A DNA stretch of 64,000 bases from Ceratodon purpureus (GCA_014871385.1 CM026429.1:17278751-17342750); one strand, 5' to 3'. Counted from the first letter of the stretch, positions 10,938-20,692 are shown. Made by a program: numbers and translations. The notes: a model not told the origin generated them from the letters alone.

Positions 10938-12263
10938 GTGGCGAGAAGAAGGCGAAAAGGGCAAGAGGAAGGTAACCCTCGAGAGCAGCAAGGCTACTCA
11001 GCTGGTGTACCATCGAAACGAGTTGAAGGGCCGAAGGCTGCGGTATCGAAGGAGGGAGGAAGCTGTGATATCGAAGGTAGGCAGCAGGCTGCGGTGTCGA
11101 AGGTGGGCAGCAGGCTGCGATATCGAAGGTGGAGCATACTGAAGACGTCGGAGCGAGAGGCTGAAGGAGCGCTAACGGCTGGAGCGATAGGAGTCGGAGC
11201 GAGAAGCGAAGTGCCCAAGACTGCAACGACGAAGGCTGGAGCAAAGGCGTCGGAGCTTGGGAGCAAGGGGGTAGGAGCGTTGGAGCGCCGGAGAATTGCT
11301 GCCGGGAACGAGAAGCTTAGCGCAAACCAAGAGCCCACCGGTGCTGTGGTAGTGTGGACTGCGATAGCCCAAGAATCTGAATCCGCCCAAGATCTGCTAT
11401 TGACGGCAAAAGACGAGAAGGGAGAGGGCCAACCGAGCTCTGCAGAGGAGGATGCGAGCACTGCCAGTGCCTTGAAGACGAAGCCGCAGGCCGCAGTAAG
11501 CGAGGAATTGAGTCCAACGACGGCGGGAGGTGTAGCCCAAGGGATTTCGGCAGAGGTAGAGGTGATCTCGGCAGCATCACCCTGGCTGCTACCAGAAAGT
11601 CGGCGAGGCTGCAGCTCCGCAACTCAGCCAGGTTATTATTTTCAATTTTTCCCATCTGTTTGCTTATCCTACAACCCAACATCGGGATGTTTGTATCTGT
11701 GCATGATCACACACTATTATGAACAATATACTGGTTACCTACTTGTCACCAGCAGTGAGCTGGGGCAAGCTTGTCTCTGTGTATTAGACTTTAGGATTCA
11801 CACCAATTTATTTGTTAAGTTGCTTCATAATTGTAGCAGTTCTAGATTGTTTTACTTGCATTCGTTAGATGTTAGTAAGAGTGGGAAAATTGGTGATTGT
11901 AGCAAGTCTACTTTTAACCATCTTCTCACTAACTCCCAATCTTGCTATTACATAGAAATTGAAATGTTGCATGGAACTTATGTGAATGATTTTGAAACCT
12001 TGCATTGTATGTATTCTTCTTTGTTATGCAAGCTAACACATTATAGTTGGTACAACCAGTTTGTACCTTACTATAAATGTGTTCCACAAATTAGCTTTGT
12101 TAGAAATGTATGCCTTGGTATTCATTCACACTTCTTCCTCACTGTAAAGCTCCAACTAGGCCCACAACTTAATTTGTGGAATGGGGTTTTCAGTAGGATG
12201 ATAAGAAGTGCCCTCTTCACATTTAGAATGGAATACCAATACAACTTCTTTGTTTTCTACAGA
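10938..12263 (+). other. Open linker between ORF0 and ORF1 (coding extension or intron)
   Basis: This stretch is open in the ORF0/ORF1 frame but has two unlike halves. 10938-11640 is GC-rich with short internal repeats (CTGCGRTRTCGAAGG-type units near 11038-11130). 11640-12263 is AT-rich and translates to a Cys/Tyr/Phe-rich sequence that does not look like a soluble protein. A strong donor upstream (10386) and a pyrimidine-rich acceptor (TTTTCTACAG, ending 12262) directly before the ORF1 ATG suggest that 10386-12262 may be spliced out, making it a 5' intron. The join would not keep ORF0 in frame with ORF1, so ORF1 would start at its own ATG. Confidence 0.45.
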
Positions 12264-13892
12264 ATGGCATCACCCTCCAATTTTGCATTAACTTCGAAAA
12301 AACTCTTTGAGGAAAGTGCTATGGTGGAAGTAGAAGTCCAGAGTCAGAAAAGAACAAGTACTGCTCAAGTTGTGTCTAGCCAAAAGAAGGTCAAGGGCAA
12401 AGAAATTCAATTTCAGCGCCCTCCCTTTTGGCTAGGTTTTCATGCTTTAAACCTCCTTGCAAAAGAAAAAGATGCACCAATGGAACCCTCCCATTCTGTG
12501 AGCCAATTGGTTAGAATGGGAGTTAGCAATGAAGAGGCATTAGATTGTGTGCAAAGTGAACCGGCTTTTCCATATGTGCTCCAAGAGGAATGGCCCTCGA
12601 AGAGGACGGATGGAAAAGAAGGTAACCACTATAATCTCACCCAACTCCCTCATGAACTTGAGGTTGATGAGTTCGGGTTTGCCCTTGACTACCATGTGGC
12701 AATCTTTTTTGAACTTGGCGAAATGGAATTATTAAAAGATGATGTTATGGAAATGGTTGTTGCAAGATTGAATCACATGCATATTGAAGTGGGGGATTTA
12801 CTTGGTGAACCCATTGCAATAATGTGTTACCACGGATCAAAAAAGTGGAGTGGGTCGGTCAAAATTCACCTTAAAGACCCTAAGACGGATGGATGTGGCC
12901 TTCTTCAAGGTCTTCGTCCGTTCATCCTTAAATTGGATGGACAACATATCCGGAGGGGAAAGGTGTGTAAAAGCTTCGACTCCATTGCCATTGCTAGTTT
13001 ACTCTCAATTAGAGTAAACAGCGAGCAATTGAAGGGAAAAAAATGGTATAATATGTATGAAGAAGTTGTGACTGATAGTTTTGAAAGATGCCACGATTTT
13101 GAAATTACCAATATCCAAAAAAATGAAGGGGCGGATTTTGCTTGGATAAAAGCACCGTCACCGGATGAGGCAAAAAGGATAAGGTTACTCAAAATCTCCT
13201 TTTCCAATGAGCTTATGGATGCAAAATTTGCAAGCAAGGAAAGGATGTCGGATGATGACAAGGCAAGAAAGAATGCAATAGTTCTCATAGCAAAAAATCT
13301 CAACAAATCCAAATCTACCATTGCTCTTGAAGAAGGAATCAAGGCACATATGGGTGAGAAAAATGTGATTGGAGTATTTTTTCGCCTTGAGAACTATAAA
13401 CATGTTGGATCTTGTAACATCCAATGTGCAAGTGCAGCAGTCTATAAAAAGTATGTCAAACAAAATGCAAAGATTTTTGGGAAGTATGTAGAGTTTTGCC
13501 CTCATCCAAAGAGTTTGGACGGAGTTAATGCACCAACATCCGAGGAATTAACAAGACTAGGATTCAGTGATGTCAACACTGCCTTAGCTAATACGGTCCA
13601 AGCCATGGAGAATGGACCTTCCAACAACCTCTCCAAATCTGAGCTTAACCGCATGGTAGAAGATGCGGTAAATAAAGGAGCAGTAGAAATAAGGAAGGAA
13701 ATGAGTTTGCTTAAAAACGAGATTGTTGAAGAAGCCAAAGTGTATGCGGACAAAGTACAAGCAGAAGCAAACAAGAACTCAAGAGCTCAAATGGCACTCC
13801 TTCAAAAACAATTGAGATTAACTCTTGAATCCATCCAAGCCGACCACCCCGAGACCCTTGAAATTGAGGGACCAATGGATATGTCAAACTAG
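12264..13892 (+). CDS. LINE ORF1 protein with RRM-like region and coiled coil
   Basis: From the ATG at 12264 (MASPSNFALTSKK) to TAG at 13890-13892 this encodes 542 residues. I chose this start because it directly follows a splice-acceptor-like site and because typical folded-protein composition begins here. The N-terminal ~35 residues are basic and Ser/Lys-rich. A globular middle follows. Residues about 335-415 have an RRM-like pattern (AIVLIAKNLNKSKS, then a helix, then VIGVFFRLENYK, then IFGKYVEFCPHPKS). The last ~100 residues are heptad-like and charged, predicting a coiled coil for multimerisation. LINE ORF1 proteins are nucleic-acid chaperones that form RNPs with element RNA, often combining RRM and coiled coil; the role here is inferred from position and pattern. 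No CCHC knuckle is seen. Confidence 0.7.
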   Translation: MASPSNFALTSKKLFEESAMVEVEVQSQKRTSTAQVVSSQKKVKGKEIQFQRPPFWLGFHALNLLAKEKDAPMEPSHSVSQLVRMGVSNEEALDCVQSEPAFPYVLQEEWPSKRTDGKEGNHYNLTQLPHELEVDEFGFALDYHVAIFFELGEMELLKDDVMEMVVARLNHMHIEVGDLLGEPIAIMCYHGSKKWSGSVKIHLKDPKTDGCGLLQGLRPFILKLDGQHIRRGKVCKSFDSIAIASLLSIRVNSEQLKGKKWYNMYEEVVTDSFERCHDFEITNIQKNEGADFAWIKAPSPDEAKRIRLLKISFSNELMDAKFASKERMSDDDKARKNAIVLIAKNLNKSKSTIALEEGIKAHMGEKNVIGVFFRLENYKHVGSCNIQCASAAVYKKYVKQNAKIFGKYVEFCPHPKSLDGVNAPTSEELTRLGFSDVNTALANTVQAMENGPSNNLSKSELNRMVEDAVNKGAVEIRKEMSLLKNEIVEEAKVYADKVQAEANKNSRAQMALLQKQLRLTLESIQADHPETLEIEGPMDMSN

Positions 13893-13894
13893 CT

Positions 13895-16800
13895 TTGACC
13901 AATGTAGCTCCAAATATCTCTACTTTTATAGTATATATATATACTAAAAATAAAAAACTAATTAAAAACTATAATAAAGTATCCCTAGATACTACCTTTT
14001 TAAAAGAATACTTATCACCTCGAACTCATCCAAAACTTAAGATTCATCCAAAATCTCAAATTCATCCAAAATGCAAAATTCATCCAAAATCTAAAAATCA
14101 TCCAAAATACAGAGTTCATCCAAAGTGCATAATTCATCCAAAACCTAAAAACCATCCAAAATACAGATTCCATCCAAAATGCAAAATTCATCCAAAATCT
14201 AAAAATCATAATATAAAATTCAGAATTCATCCAAAATGCAAAATTCATCCAAAATCTAAAAATCATTCAAAATTCAGAATTCATCCAAAATGCAAAATTC
14301 ATCCAAAATCTAAAAATCATTCAAAATTCAGAATTCATCCAAAATGCAGAATTCATCCAAAATCTAAAAATCATCCAAAATACAGAATTCACCCAAAATG
14401 CAAAATTCATCCAAAATCTATAAACCATCCAAAATACAGAATTCACTCAAAATGCGAAACTCATCCAAAATACAGAATCCATCCAAAATGCAAAACTCAT
14501 CCAAAATCTAAAAACCATCCAAAATACAGAATTCATTCAAAATACGAAACTCATCCAAAATACAGAATCCATCCAAAATGCAAAACTCACTCAAAATATA
14601 TAAATCATCAAATCTTCAAAGATCATTCTAAATCCAAAATTCATCAAAACCTCAGATTATATTCAAACAACATATTACACCCCGAATTTAAAACCCATCC
14701 TAAAATACATGTAAAACTAAAAACCTACCAAAACCATATGCCTCATATAAAAGTCAAAAACCTTCCCAAACTAAGAACCCACTCAATACCTAAAACTCAA
14801 ATAATATTAAACACTATACAAAAACAAAATCTCTTAAACAAACACTCGACAACTATGGCCTATCAACACCTCAAGCAAATAGAATACACCTATCCACATC
14901 ACGAGAAATTAGAAAATGAGAGAAACAAAAACCACCACATATACAACTGGTTTGCTAACTCAATTACAAATCATTCAACCGAAGTCATTACAACCGTACA
15001 TTACCTACCCCCATGTCTAGAACAAATAATACCTGCATTACCTAATCTATTTAACACAACAAAATTTATAACAATAAAATATTATAAATTAAATTATAAA
15101 AACCCTAAAACTAGTTCTTACCAAGGATACTACTTCGTAAATAAATTAGCCCTACTTCAATGCGGGGACATTGAATCAAACCCAGGGCCAATGCCCAACA
15201 TACTTAGAACTCATCCAACCGATCACAAGAAAAGAGCTAGAAGATACTTCATCCCTAGCACAATTAAATTACGCCCGGAATACCAACATATTGCAAACTC
15301 ATTTGCTCCAATTTTACAAACTAACCACCATCTACACCATCTAGCAATCATGGAATTTCCACACCTACATCGATACATACAAATACAAATACAATCTCCA
15401 CTACCTCACATACTATATGCATTAATCATTACCATACACCCACTAATAAATACGTGTAATAATATATTAGCTCAGCCCCGCATTTACCACTTTAATGATA
15501 TTTGGACCAATACAGTATTGATCAGACTAGCCAACCTGAGAAACCCTCCGGAAAGACACATCCTCACTCAACACCCTTATACCAAATTCATTGAAATGAA
15601 CGAAGACCTAATATCCCCAAAAAACTCAATTCACAATGAACTTTACAAATTTATTCATAACCAAGATACACCACCAACACCTATCATACTTCAAAGAAAA
15701 TTTCCTTTCCTACCAAACAAATTAATCACTGAAGCTTTACGATGTCTCGAAAGTCTAAATGAATACTCACATCCACCACCCCTTCCAAACATCCCAACAC
15801 CTCCGCCGAGAATAAACATCAACACCAATGACGAAACAAAAATAATAACTTGGAATGCATCTTCGCTTAACACAGCTTTACCAAACCTACAAAACCTCGT
15901 ATACAACTCCTCAAGGAGTACGGCAATTATAAACATCCAAGAAACAAAACTCACAGCAACCAAATCCACTAAATGGATACAAAATCTATTTCCTGAGTAT
16001 AAACTCATTTTTAATAACACACATGCCCTCACAAGATGCATACAACAAAGAATGCCCTACACCCCGGGAAGAGGAGGCTTACTTACACTTATACACAATA
16101 AATATGCTTTCCCTGGAAATATTACCAAAATCCCTACACCAGCAAACATTTCCCCATATCTACAAATAATAAAAATAAACAACCATCCGTTATTACCATG
16201 GTTAATCATACATTTATATATGCCGACACACCTAGAAGACATCCGCCTCATCCCCCACATTCAAACTACAATCACAAACCAAATAAATGCACACCCTAAT
16301 CATACATACATCTTGTGTGGAGACTTCAATCGTGATATAGCACTAAATGGAAGACAAAATCACAACACCAACACCCCACCACAAGAAGAAGATATTCAAT
16401 GGAAAAACTTTACAAATTCACTAAATCTAGAATACGTCCCAACAAACACAACATTCACGAGACAAGGTGGTTACAACTACACATCAACTAGTCTCATAGA
16501 TGGTTTCTACATTAAATCCCTAGATAATACTAGACTTACCTCCACGACAAACACAAATCTGAATCTAAACTCAGATCATTATCCAGTCACCTTACACATT
16601 CCACAAAACTTATTAATAGCCAGACCACCGGCCCCCACCAATACCCCAACAATTAGAATCTTAAATCCAATACCTCCAGAAAACTTAGAAAAATTTAATA
16701 TTGAATTTTTTGAAAAAAATTCTATACAAATAAATGAATTAACCAGACTTCTAGAAAATAATGACCATCTTACCCCCGATTTATGGCAAGAAGCTTGCGC

Positions 16801-19800
16801 ATCCTTAGACAAAATCGTAGAAAAAATCTCAGAAACCATCGAAAAAACATGTAACGCACCCCCACTACCACAACTCACAAATAGAACAAGACAACAAGGC
16901 GGTTTTTTACCGCGAAAACTAGCCAAAGAGTGGAAAAAACACCTTGCCACATACCATCTTATCAGGAAAACTATATTTATCGCAAAAAACAACCCCCAAT
17001 GGCAAACACACCCCATATTGAACGAAATACGTAGCCACCAATATGTACAAATCCCACATCCACCAGCAACAGACTCTATACCGAACGAATGGATCGATGA
17101 CATAGCTAAAATCGCAAAAATTGCTAACAAAGAAGCTAGGAAAATAACCACAAAATACACTAAAAATTGCATCTACAAAGCTGTATCAAAATATCGACAA
17201 TTGTATGAAAAAAGCCCCAAAAAAGTAAATCGAAAAGTCTTCAAAAACTCTGAAACTTCACCTCTTGACTCTATAATGGATAGACAAAATAACATCTTAA
17301 CTAGGCCAGAAGATATTGCTCAAGAAATTTACATCCAACAATCTATTAGTAACCGGCCAACAGTCCCTACATGTCATTATCAAACTACACATCCTCCACA
17401 ATGCACATGCAGCGTTAGACAATACCCATGGCATGACTTAGACGGATTCACAATTGATCAACGCGGAGAACCACAAATCCCCCTACACACATACTTTGAT
17501 CAAGAAACCTATGATTTATGCCTCAAAAACCTAGGAAATAACAAAGCCCCAGGCCCAGACAAAATACCTAACTCTATTCTGAAAAACATGCCCCCACGAT
17601 TCCACAAACTACTATTTCTATTTTTTAAACACTGCTACAAACAAAAACAAATACCTGCAACATGGAAAACCAGTCTAACTGTCTTATTATATAAAAAAGG
17701 TGAACCATCCCAACTTACAAACCATAGACCTATCGCTTTAGCGAACACCATATACAAACTCTTTACTAGCACATTAACCTTTATCCTTTCTACTTACGGT
17801 GAAAGACATCAAATTCTGCATGACAGCCAAGAAGGATTCCGAGCAGAAAGAGGAACATCCAGACAACTTCAACTACTTATTGCAGCCTTAGAAGATGCAA
17901 GATTTACAAATCAAGATATATATATTCTCTACATTGACTTCAAAAATGCTTTTGGCTCCATTGACCATGCGAGACTCTTAGCCATAATGAAAGATCTCGG
18001 ATACCCAACCGATGCTATAAACTTGGTAGGAAATATATACTCACAATCCTCCACTATATTTTCTGGAGAACATTTTGGTAAAACTCTACCTATTCCCATC
18101 CAAAGAGGAACAATACAAGGAGATACTCTTAGCCCATATCTATTTATAATATTCTTAGAACCACTTCTTCGATGGTTACAACAAGGTAACAATGGATACA
18201 CCTTTGGTACATCCAAAGTCACAATCTCATCTGCAGCATATGCTGATGATTTAGCAGCTATTGCTAACAAATTAGCATCACTACAAATACAACTAAATAA
18301 ACTAGACAAATTCTGCGAATGGGCTGGAATGGATCTTGGTATACCTAAATGTGCAGTGACCGGATGCCCGAATAAATCAAAAATGAACCCCATAGCATTC
18401 AAAGCACAGATCCAAGCCACCAATATAAACTACAGAAACCAACCAATACCAGTTTTGGACCAACATGACCCTTATACATACCTTGGAATAAACCTAGCAC
18501 CATCACTTAAATGGAAAACACAAATAAACACCACCACAGCTAAAGTCATCAAACAATGTCAAGCCTTAGTGGCTTGCCCAGCCACTATGAAACAAAAAAT
18601 CAACATGGCCGATACAGTCATACGTGCCGGGATCGCATACAGCTTCTACGCAGTACCATACTCTATACCAGCCATTAGAAAACTTGACAAAAAGATCATA
18701 GCACTCCACAAAACAATATGTGGACTACCAAAAAGTACATCTAATATAGCTACACAACTCCCACACGATCTATTCGGAATGGAAGCCTTTTCGTTAAAAA
18801 ATGCCTATCTAAGATGTATTGGAGAACAATTACAAAATGCTCTCAACGACAAAGGCAGACTCGGTAAAATCTACTATGGCTTACTACAATTCATACTTGC
18901 AAAATTTGGAGGCTCCGAAGAAATAGAGCGCATTAAATATCAAGATTGTGTGAGATCCCCTATCACTAGAACATTGTTTTTACTTAAACATGAAGCCGGA
19001 GTCCACCTTAAAAGCACTATAGAAAACTTTCTATTAAACCCATCCCCACTCGAAACCGCATGGATGCAAGAAGCACAACACCTACATGGACTAAATCCCA
19101 AAACTTCTCTCAAACTACTACAAAAACTACTAGTACATAATATAATAAATTTAGAACAAATAACCATGCCTAACGGGACCACCTTAATGAACCCAGAAGA
19201 ATATAAAATATACCACTCCAACCCCACAAAACTCATAAAAAGTGCGCTAAATATTGCCAGTCAATTATTTTGTAAACCCACTTGCCATCAAAGATGCCAA
19301 ATACCATGCAGATTCCGATACCACTCCCCCCCAAGAACCCTAAAAAGTGATTACATAGTATTAAACCACAACATTCTACCACGACAATTGAACCCCCCAA
19401 TACACCCCCCCAACCCTCCTATTCCCGAACTTCCTCCTCCTCCCAACAATATGCTTAAATATCCAAGACAATTCCCCATACACACAATATTAAACCACAA
19501 ACAAAATAAAATAAAAGACCCAAATGGGATAAACTATAAAGATACAACATATTTATGCCAATGGACCACGCCAAATAATAATACATACAACAAATGGCGT
19601 AGCCAAAGTGAACTTTTCCCATGGAGCGACATTAACACCTGCCACCACAATACTGAATTACTTACACAATACTACACTAAACAACAACATAAACATTTTT
19701 TAAATATCATCGAAAAGAACTTCTCCATAGAACAACAAAAAGATACAAGATACGTTACTCCGGCCACAATTATCCCATTGGCACATATCTCCATTAATGA

Positions 19801-20692
19801 ATGCAACCCAGAAAATGACATCGAAACAGAATCGAACATTATTCAAACACAACATGACATTGCACACATATACGAAGATAATGGCCGACACCTCATCACC
19901 ATTCCAAAAACTAGACTACTATGGCTATGGAAACAATATCAACATGCAAAAAACACTCCACATAGCCTTGAGCCACCCACCCAATCATTTGAAACAGAAA
20001 TTGTCTGGCTATATCAAAGATATAAATACCGTATCCCAAAAAATGATCCACTTAAATGTGCTCAATACACAATACCAACTGAAATACTAGATTCTCTAAT
20101 ATCAACATTCAACATCCACCAATCCTACTTTTCATCCCCAGTTACATGCCCTACACAATTTACCCAATTTTACTCACCATTCTCACGAGATATAATATTT
20201 GGCTCCTTAGGAAAAGCATTTGATCACCAATGGAAAGGAATTGGCTACGCCCACCCCCACAATGAAACCGACATACAACAAGCCATTCATTGGGCCCGCC
20301 TTGCGGCAAAAAATAATCCAAACAACATCACCATACTCATCTCTCCCGATTCTAACTGGTACCAAAACTCCAACCCCCACACTGGTCCATTCCCGGACAC
20401 ACATATTATTGCCCACTTTGCTGCAGACACCATTACATATGACGAGCCAACAATTCCCCCCGAACTTAAGCTAGAAAGAAAAGAACTTTCTACGCTCCGA
20501 ATATTCTGTATCCATCACCAAAACAACAGTATCGGTACGCACGAGCAAATGAATCAACTTGCTCAGACAATTAACAATCTCCAAATATTACAAACTCACA
20601 CACAAATTGCATCCCTGACCCCCTTAAACACTCATGTCAATCCCAGTAAAAAAATGGTCCAAATCATATTTTCCAAACACCCCCGCAAATAG
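13895..20692 (+). CDS. LINE ORF2 polyprotein: HPK repeats, 2A, APE endonuclease, reverse transcriptase, chromodomain-like segment
   Basis: 2265 codons, open from just inside the end of ORF1. There is no in-frame ATG until about 14855, after the HPK repeats. Residues about 44-254 are 35 tandem His-Pro-Lys modules. Residues 424-432 are the 2A core (DIESNPGP), which would split off the first 431 residues. The APE endonuclease spans about 650-905 with WNAS, IQETK, CGDFNRD, LIDGFY and SDHYPV. The reverse transcriptase spans about 1210-1500: APGPDKIPNSIL, NHRPIALANTIYK, EGFRAERGTSRQL, YIDFKNAFGSID, IQRGTIQGDTLSPYLF and YADD (18239-18250). Further on are a Cys cluster (CKPTCHQRCQIPC), a chromodomain-like segment (19460-19690) and a conserved C-terminal module (about 20130-20520). 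The enzyme nicks target DNA and copies element RNA onto it. All catalytic motifs appear intact. Confidence 0.95.
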   Translation: MTNVAPNISTFIVYIYTKNKKLIKNYNKVSLDTTFLKEYLSPRTHPKLKIHPKSQIHPKCKIHPKSKNHPKYRVHPKCIIHPKPKNHPKYRFHPKCKIHPKSKNHNIKFRIHPKCKIHPKSKNHSKFRIHPKCKIHPKSKNHSKFRIHPKCRIHPKSKNHPKYRIHPKCKIHPKSINHPKYRIHSKCETHPKYRIHPKCKTHPKSKNHPKYRIHSKYETHPKYRIHPKCKTHSKYINHQIFKDHSKSKIHQNLRLYSNNILHPEFKTHPKIHVKLKTYQNHMPHIKVKNLPKLRTHSIPKTQIILNTIQKQNLLNKHSTTMAYQHLKQIEYTYPHHEKLENERNKNHHIYNWFANSITNHSTEVITTVHYLPPCLEQIIPALPNLFNTTKFITIKYYKLNYKNPKTSSYQGYYFVNKLALLQCGDIESNPGPMPNILRTHPTDHKKRARRYFIPSTIKLRPEYQHIANSFAPILQTNHHLHHLAIMEFPHLHRYIQIQIQSPLPHILYALIITIHPLINTCNNILAQPRIYHFNDIWTNTVLIRLANLRNPPERHILTQHPYTKFIEMNEDLISPKNSIHNELYKFIHNQDTPPTPIILQRKFPFLPNKLITEALRCLESLNEYSHPPPLPNIPTPPPRININTNDETKIITWNASSLNTALPNLQNLVYNSSRSTAIINIQETKLTATKSTKWIQNLFPEYKLIFNNTHALTRCIQQRMPYTPGRGGLLTLIHNKYAFPGNITKIPTPANISPYLQIIKINNHPLLPWLIIHLYMPTHLEDIRLIPHIQTTITNQINAHPNHTYILCGDFNRDIALNGRQNHNTNTPPQEEDIQWKNFTNSLNLEYVPTNTTFTRQGGYNYTSTSLIDGFYIKSLDNTRLTSTTNTNLNLNSDHYPVTLHIPQNLLIARPPAPTNTPTIRILNPIPPENLEKFNIEFFEKNSIQINELTRLLENNDHLTPDLWQEACASLDKIVEKISETIEKTCNAPPLPQLTNRTRQQGGFLPRKLAKEWKKHLATYHLIRKTIFIAKNNPQWQTHPILNEIRSHQYVQIPHPPATDSIPNEWIDDIAKIAKIANKEARKITTKYTKNCIYKAVSKYRQLYEKSPKKVNRKVFKNSETSPLDSIMDRQNNILTRPEDIAQEIYIQQSISNRPTVPTCHYQTTHPPQCTCSVRQYPWHDLDGFTIDQRGEPQIPLHTYFDQETYDLCLKNLGNNKAPGPDKIPNSILKNMPPRFHKLLFLFFKHCYKQKQIPATWKTSLTVLLYKKGEPSQLTNHRPIALANTIYKLFTSTLTFILSTYGERHQILHDSQEGFRAERGTSRQLQLLIAALEDARFTNQDIYILYIDFKNAFGSIDHARLLAIMKDLGYPTDAINLVGNIYSQSSTIFSGEHFGKTLPIPIQRGTIQGDTLSPYLFIIFLEPLLRWLQQGNNGYTFGTSKVTISSAAYADDLAAIANKLASLQIQLNKLDKFCEWAGMDLGIPKCAVTGCPNKSKMNPIAFKAQIQATNINYRNQPIPVLDQHDPYTYLGINLAPSLKWKTQINTTTAKVIKQCQALVACPATMKQKINMADTVIRAGIAYSFYAVPYSIPAIRKLDKKIIALHKTICGLPKSTSNIATQLPHDLFGMEAFSLKNAYLRCIGEQLQNALNDKGRLGKIYYGLLQFILAKFGGSEEIERIKYQDCVRSPITRTLFLLKHEAGVHLKSTIENFLLNPSPLETAWMQEAQHLHGLNPKTSLKLLQKLLVHNIINLEQITMPNGTTLMNPEEYKIYHSNPTKLIKSALNIASQLFCKPTCHQRCQIPCRFRYHSPPRTLKSDYIVLNHNILPRQLNPPIHPPNPPIPELPPPPNNMLKYPRQFPIHTILNHKQNKIKDPNGINYKDTTYLCQWTTPNNNTYNKWRSQSELFPWSDINTCHHNTELLTQYYTKQQHKHFLNIIEKNFSIEQQKDTRYVTPATIIPLAHISINECNPENDIETESNIIQTQHDIAHIYEDNGRHLITIPKTRLLWLWKQYQHAKNTPHSLEPPTQSFETEIVWLYQRYKYRIPKNDPLKCAQYTIPTEILDSLISTFNIHQSYFSSPVTCPTQFTQFYSPFSRDIIFGSLGKAFDHQWKGIGYAHPHNETDIQQAIHWARLAAKNNPNNITILISPDSNWYQNSNPHTGPFPDTHIIAHFAADTITYDEPTIPPELKLERKELSTLRIFCIHHQNNSIGTHEQMNQLAQTINNLQILQTHTQIASLTPLNTHVNPSKKMVQIIFSKHPRK
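14024..14656 (+). repeat. Coding tandem repeat: 35 HPK hexapeptide modules
   Basis: The basic unit is 18 bases encoding (I/N/T)HPK plus two residues. Modules run in a three-step cycle of about 54 bases encoding IHPKCK, IHPKSK, NHPKYR, giving a higher-order period. One module has seven residues; later ones diverge (THSKYI, DHSKSK). There is no frameshift in the 633 bases, which in such AT-rich sequence argues that the repeat is translated. The product would be a very basic, histidine-rich, Pro-punctuated tract that could bind nucleic acid or metal; that function is speculation. Confidence 0.93.
15158..15190 (+). other. 2A-like ribosome-skipping peptide site in ORF2
   Basis: Codons at 15158-15190 encode QCGDIESNPGP, matching the 2A consensus D(V/I)ExNPGP exactly. 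It is preceded by a short hydrophobic stretch (NKLALL), as is usual. The Gly-Pro break would fall at 15187/15188, so the HPK-bearing N-terminal product has 431 residues and the EN-RT product begins with Pro then Met. 2A sequences are known in some non-LTR retrotransposons (for example trypanosome L1Tc and sea urchin elements). Skipping activity here is inferred from the perfect motif. Confidence 0.9.
19460..19690 (+). other. Chromodomain-like segment in ORF2
   Basis: The translation reads FPIHTILNHK, then after a short insert YLCQW, a loop with NKW, and an end resembling ELLTQYY. This follows the chromodomain order: a starting aromatic or hydrophobic strand with I-L-x-H-K, a YLVKW-type strand, W-x-P-x-x-L-like middle and C-terminal helix ending near Tyr. 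Cage-like aromatics are in place. Chromodomains guide some LTR retrotransposons to heterochromatin; in a LINE this would be unusual. The match is by eye only. Confidence 0.5.

Noticed and set aside
10924-11461. Minus-strand frames opposite the ORF0/ORF1 linker
   Set aside because: Shadows of a GC-rich repeat zone without start context or domains.
13868-13892. Canonical -1 slippery heptamer at the ORF1/ORF2 overlap
   Set aside because: I looked for an X-XXY-YYZ pattern in the 25-base overlap and found none, so the expression mechanism is left open.
14015-14266. Minus-strand open frame with repeated FWMNF
   Set aside because: It is the mirror of the HPK coding repeat on the plus strand.
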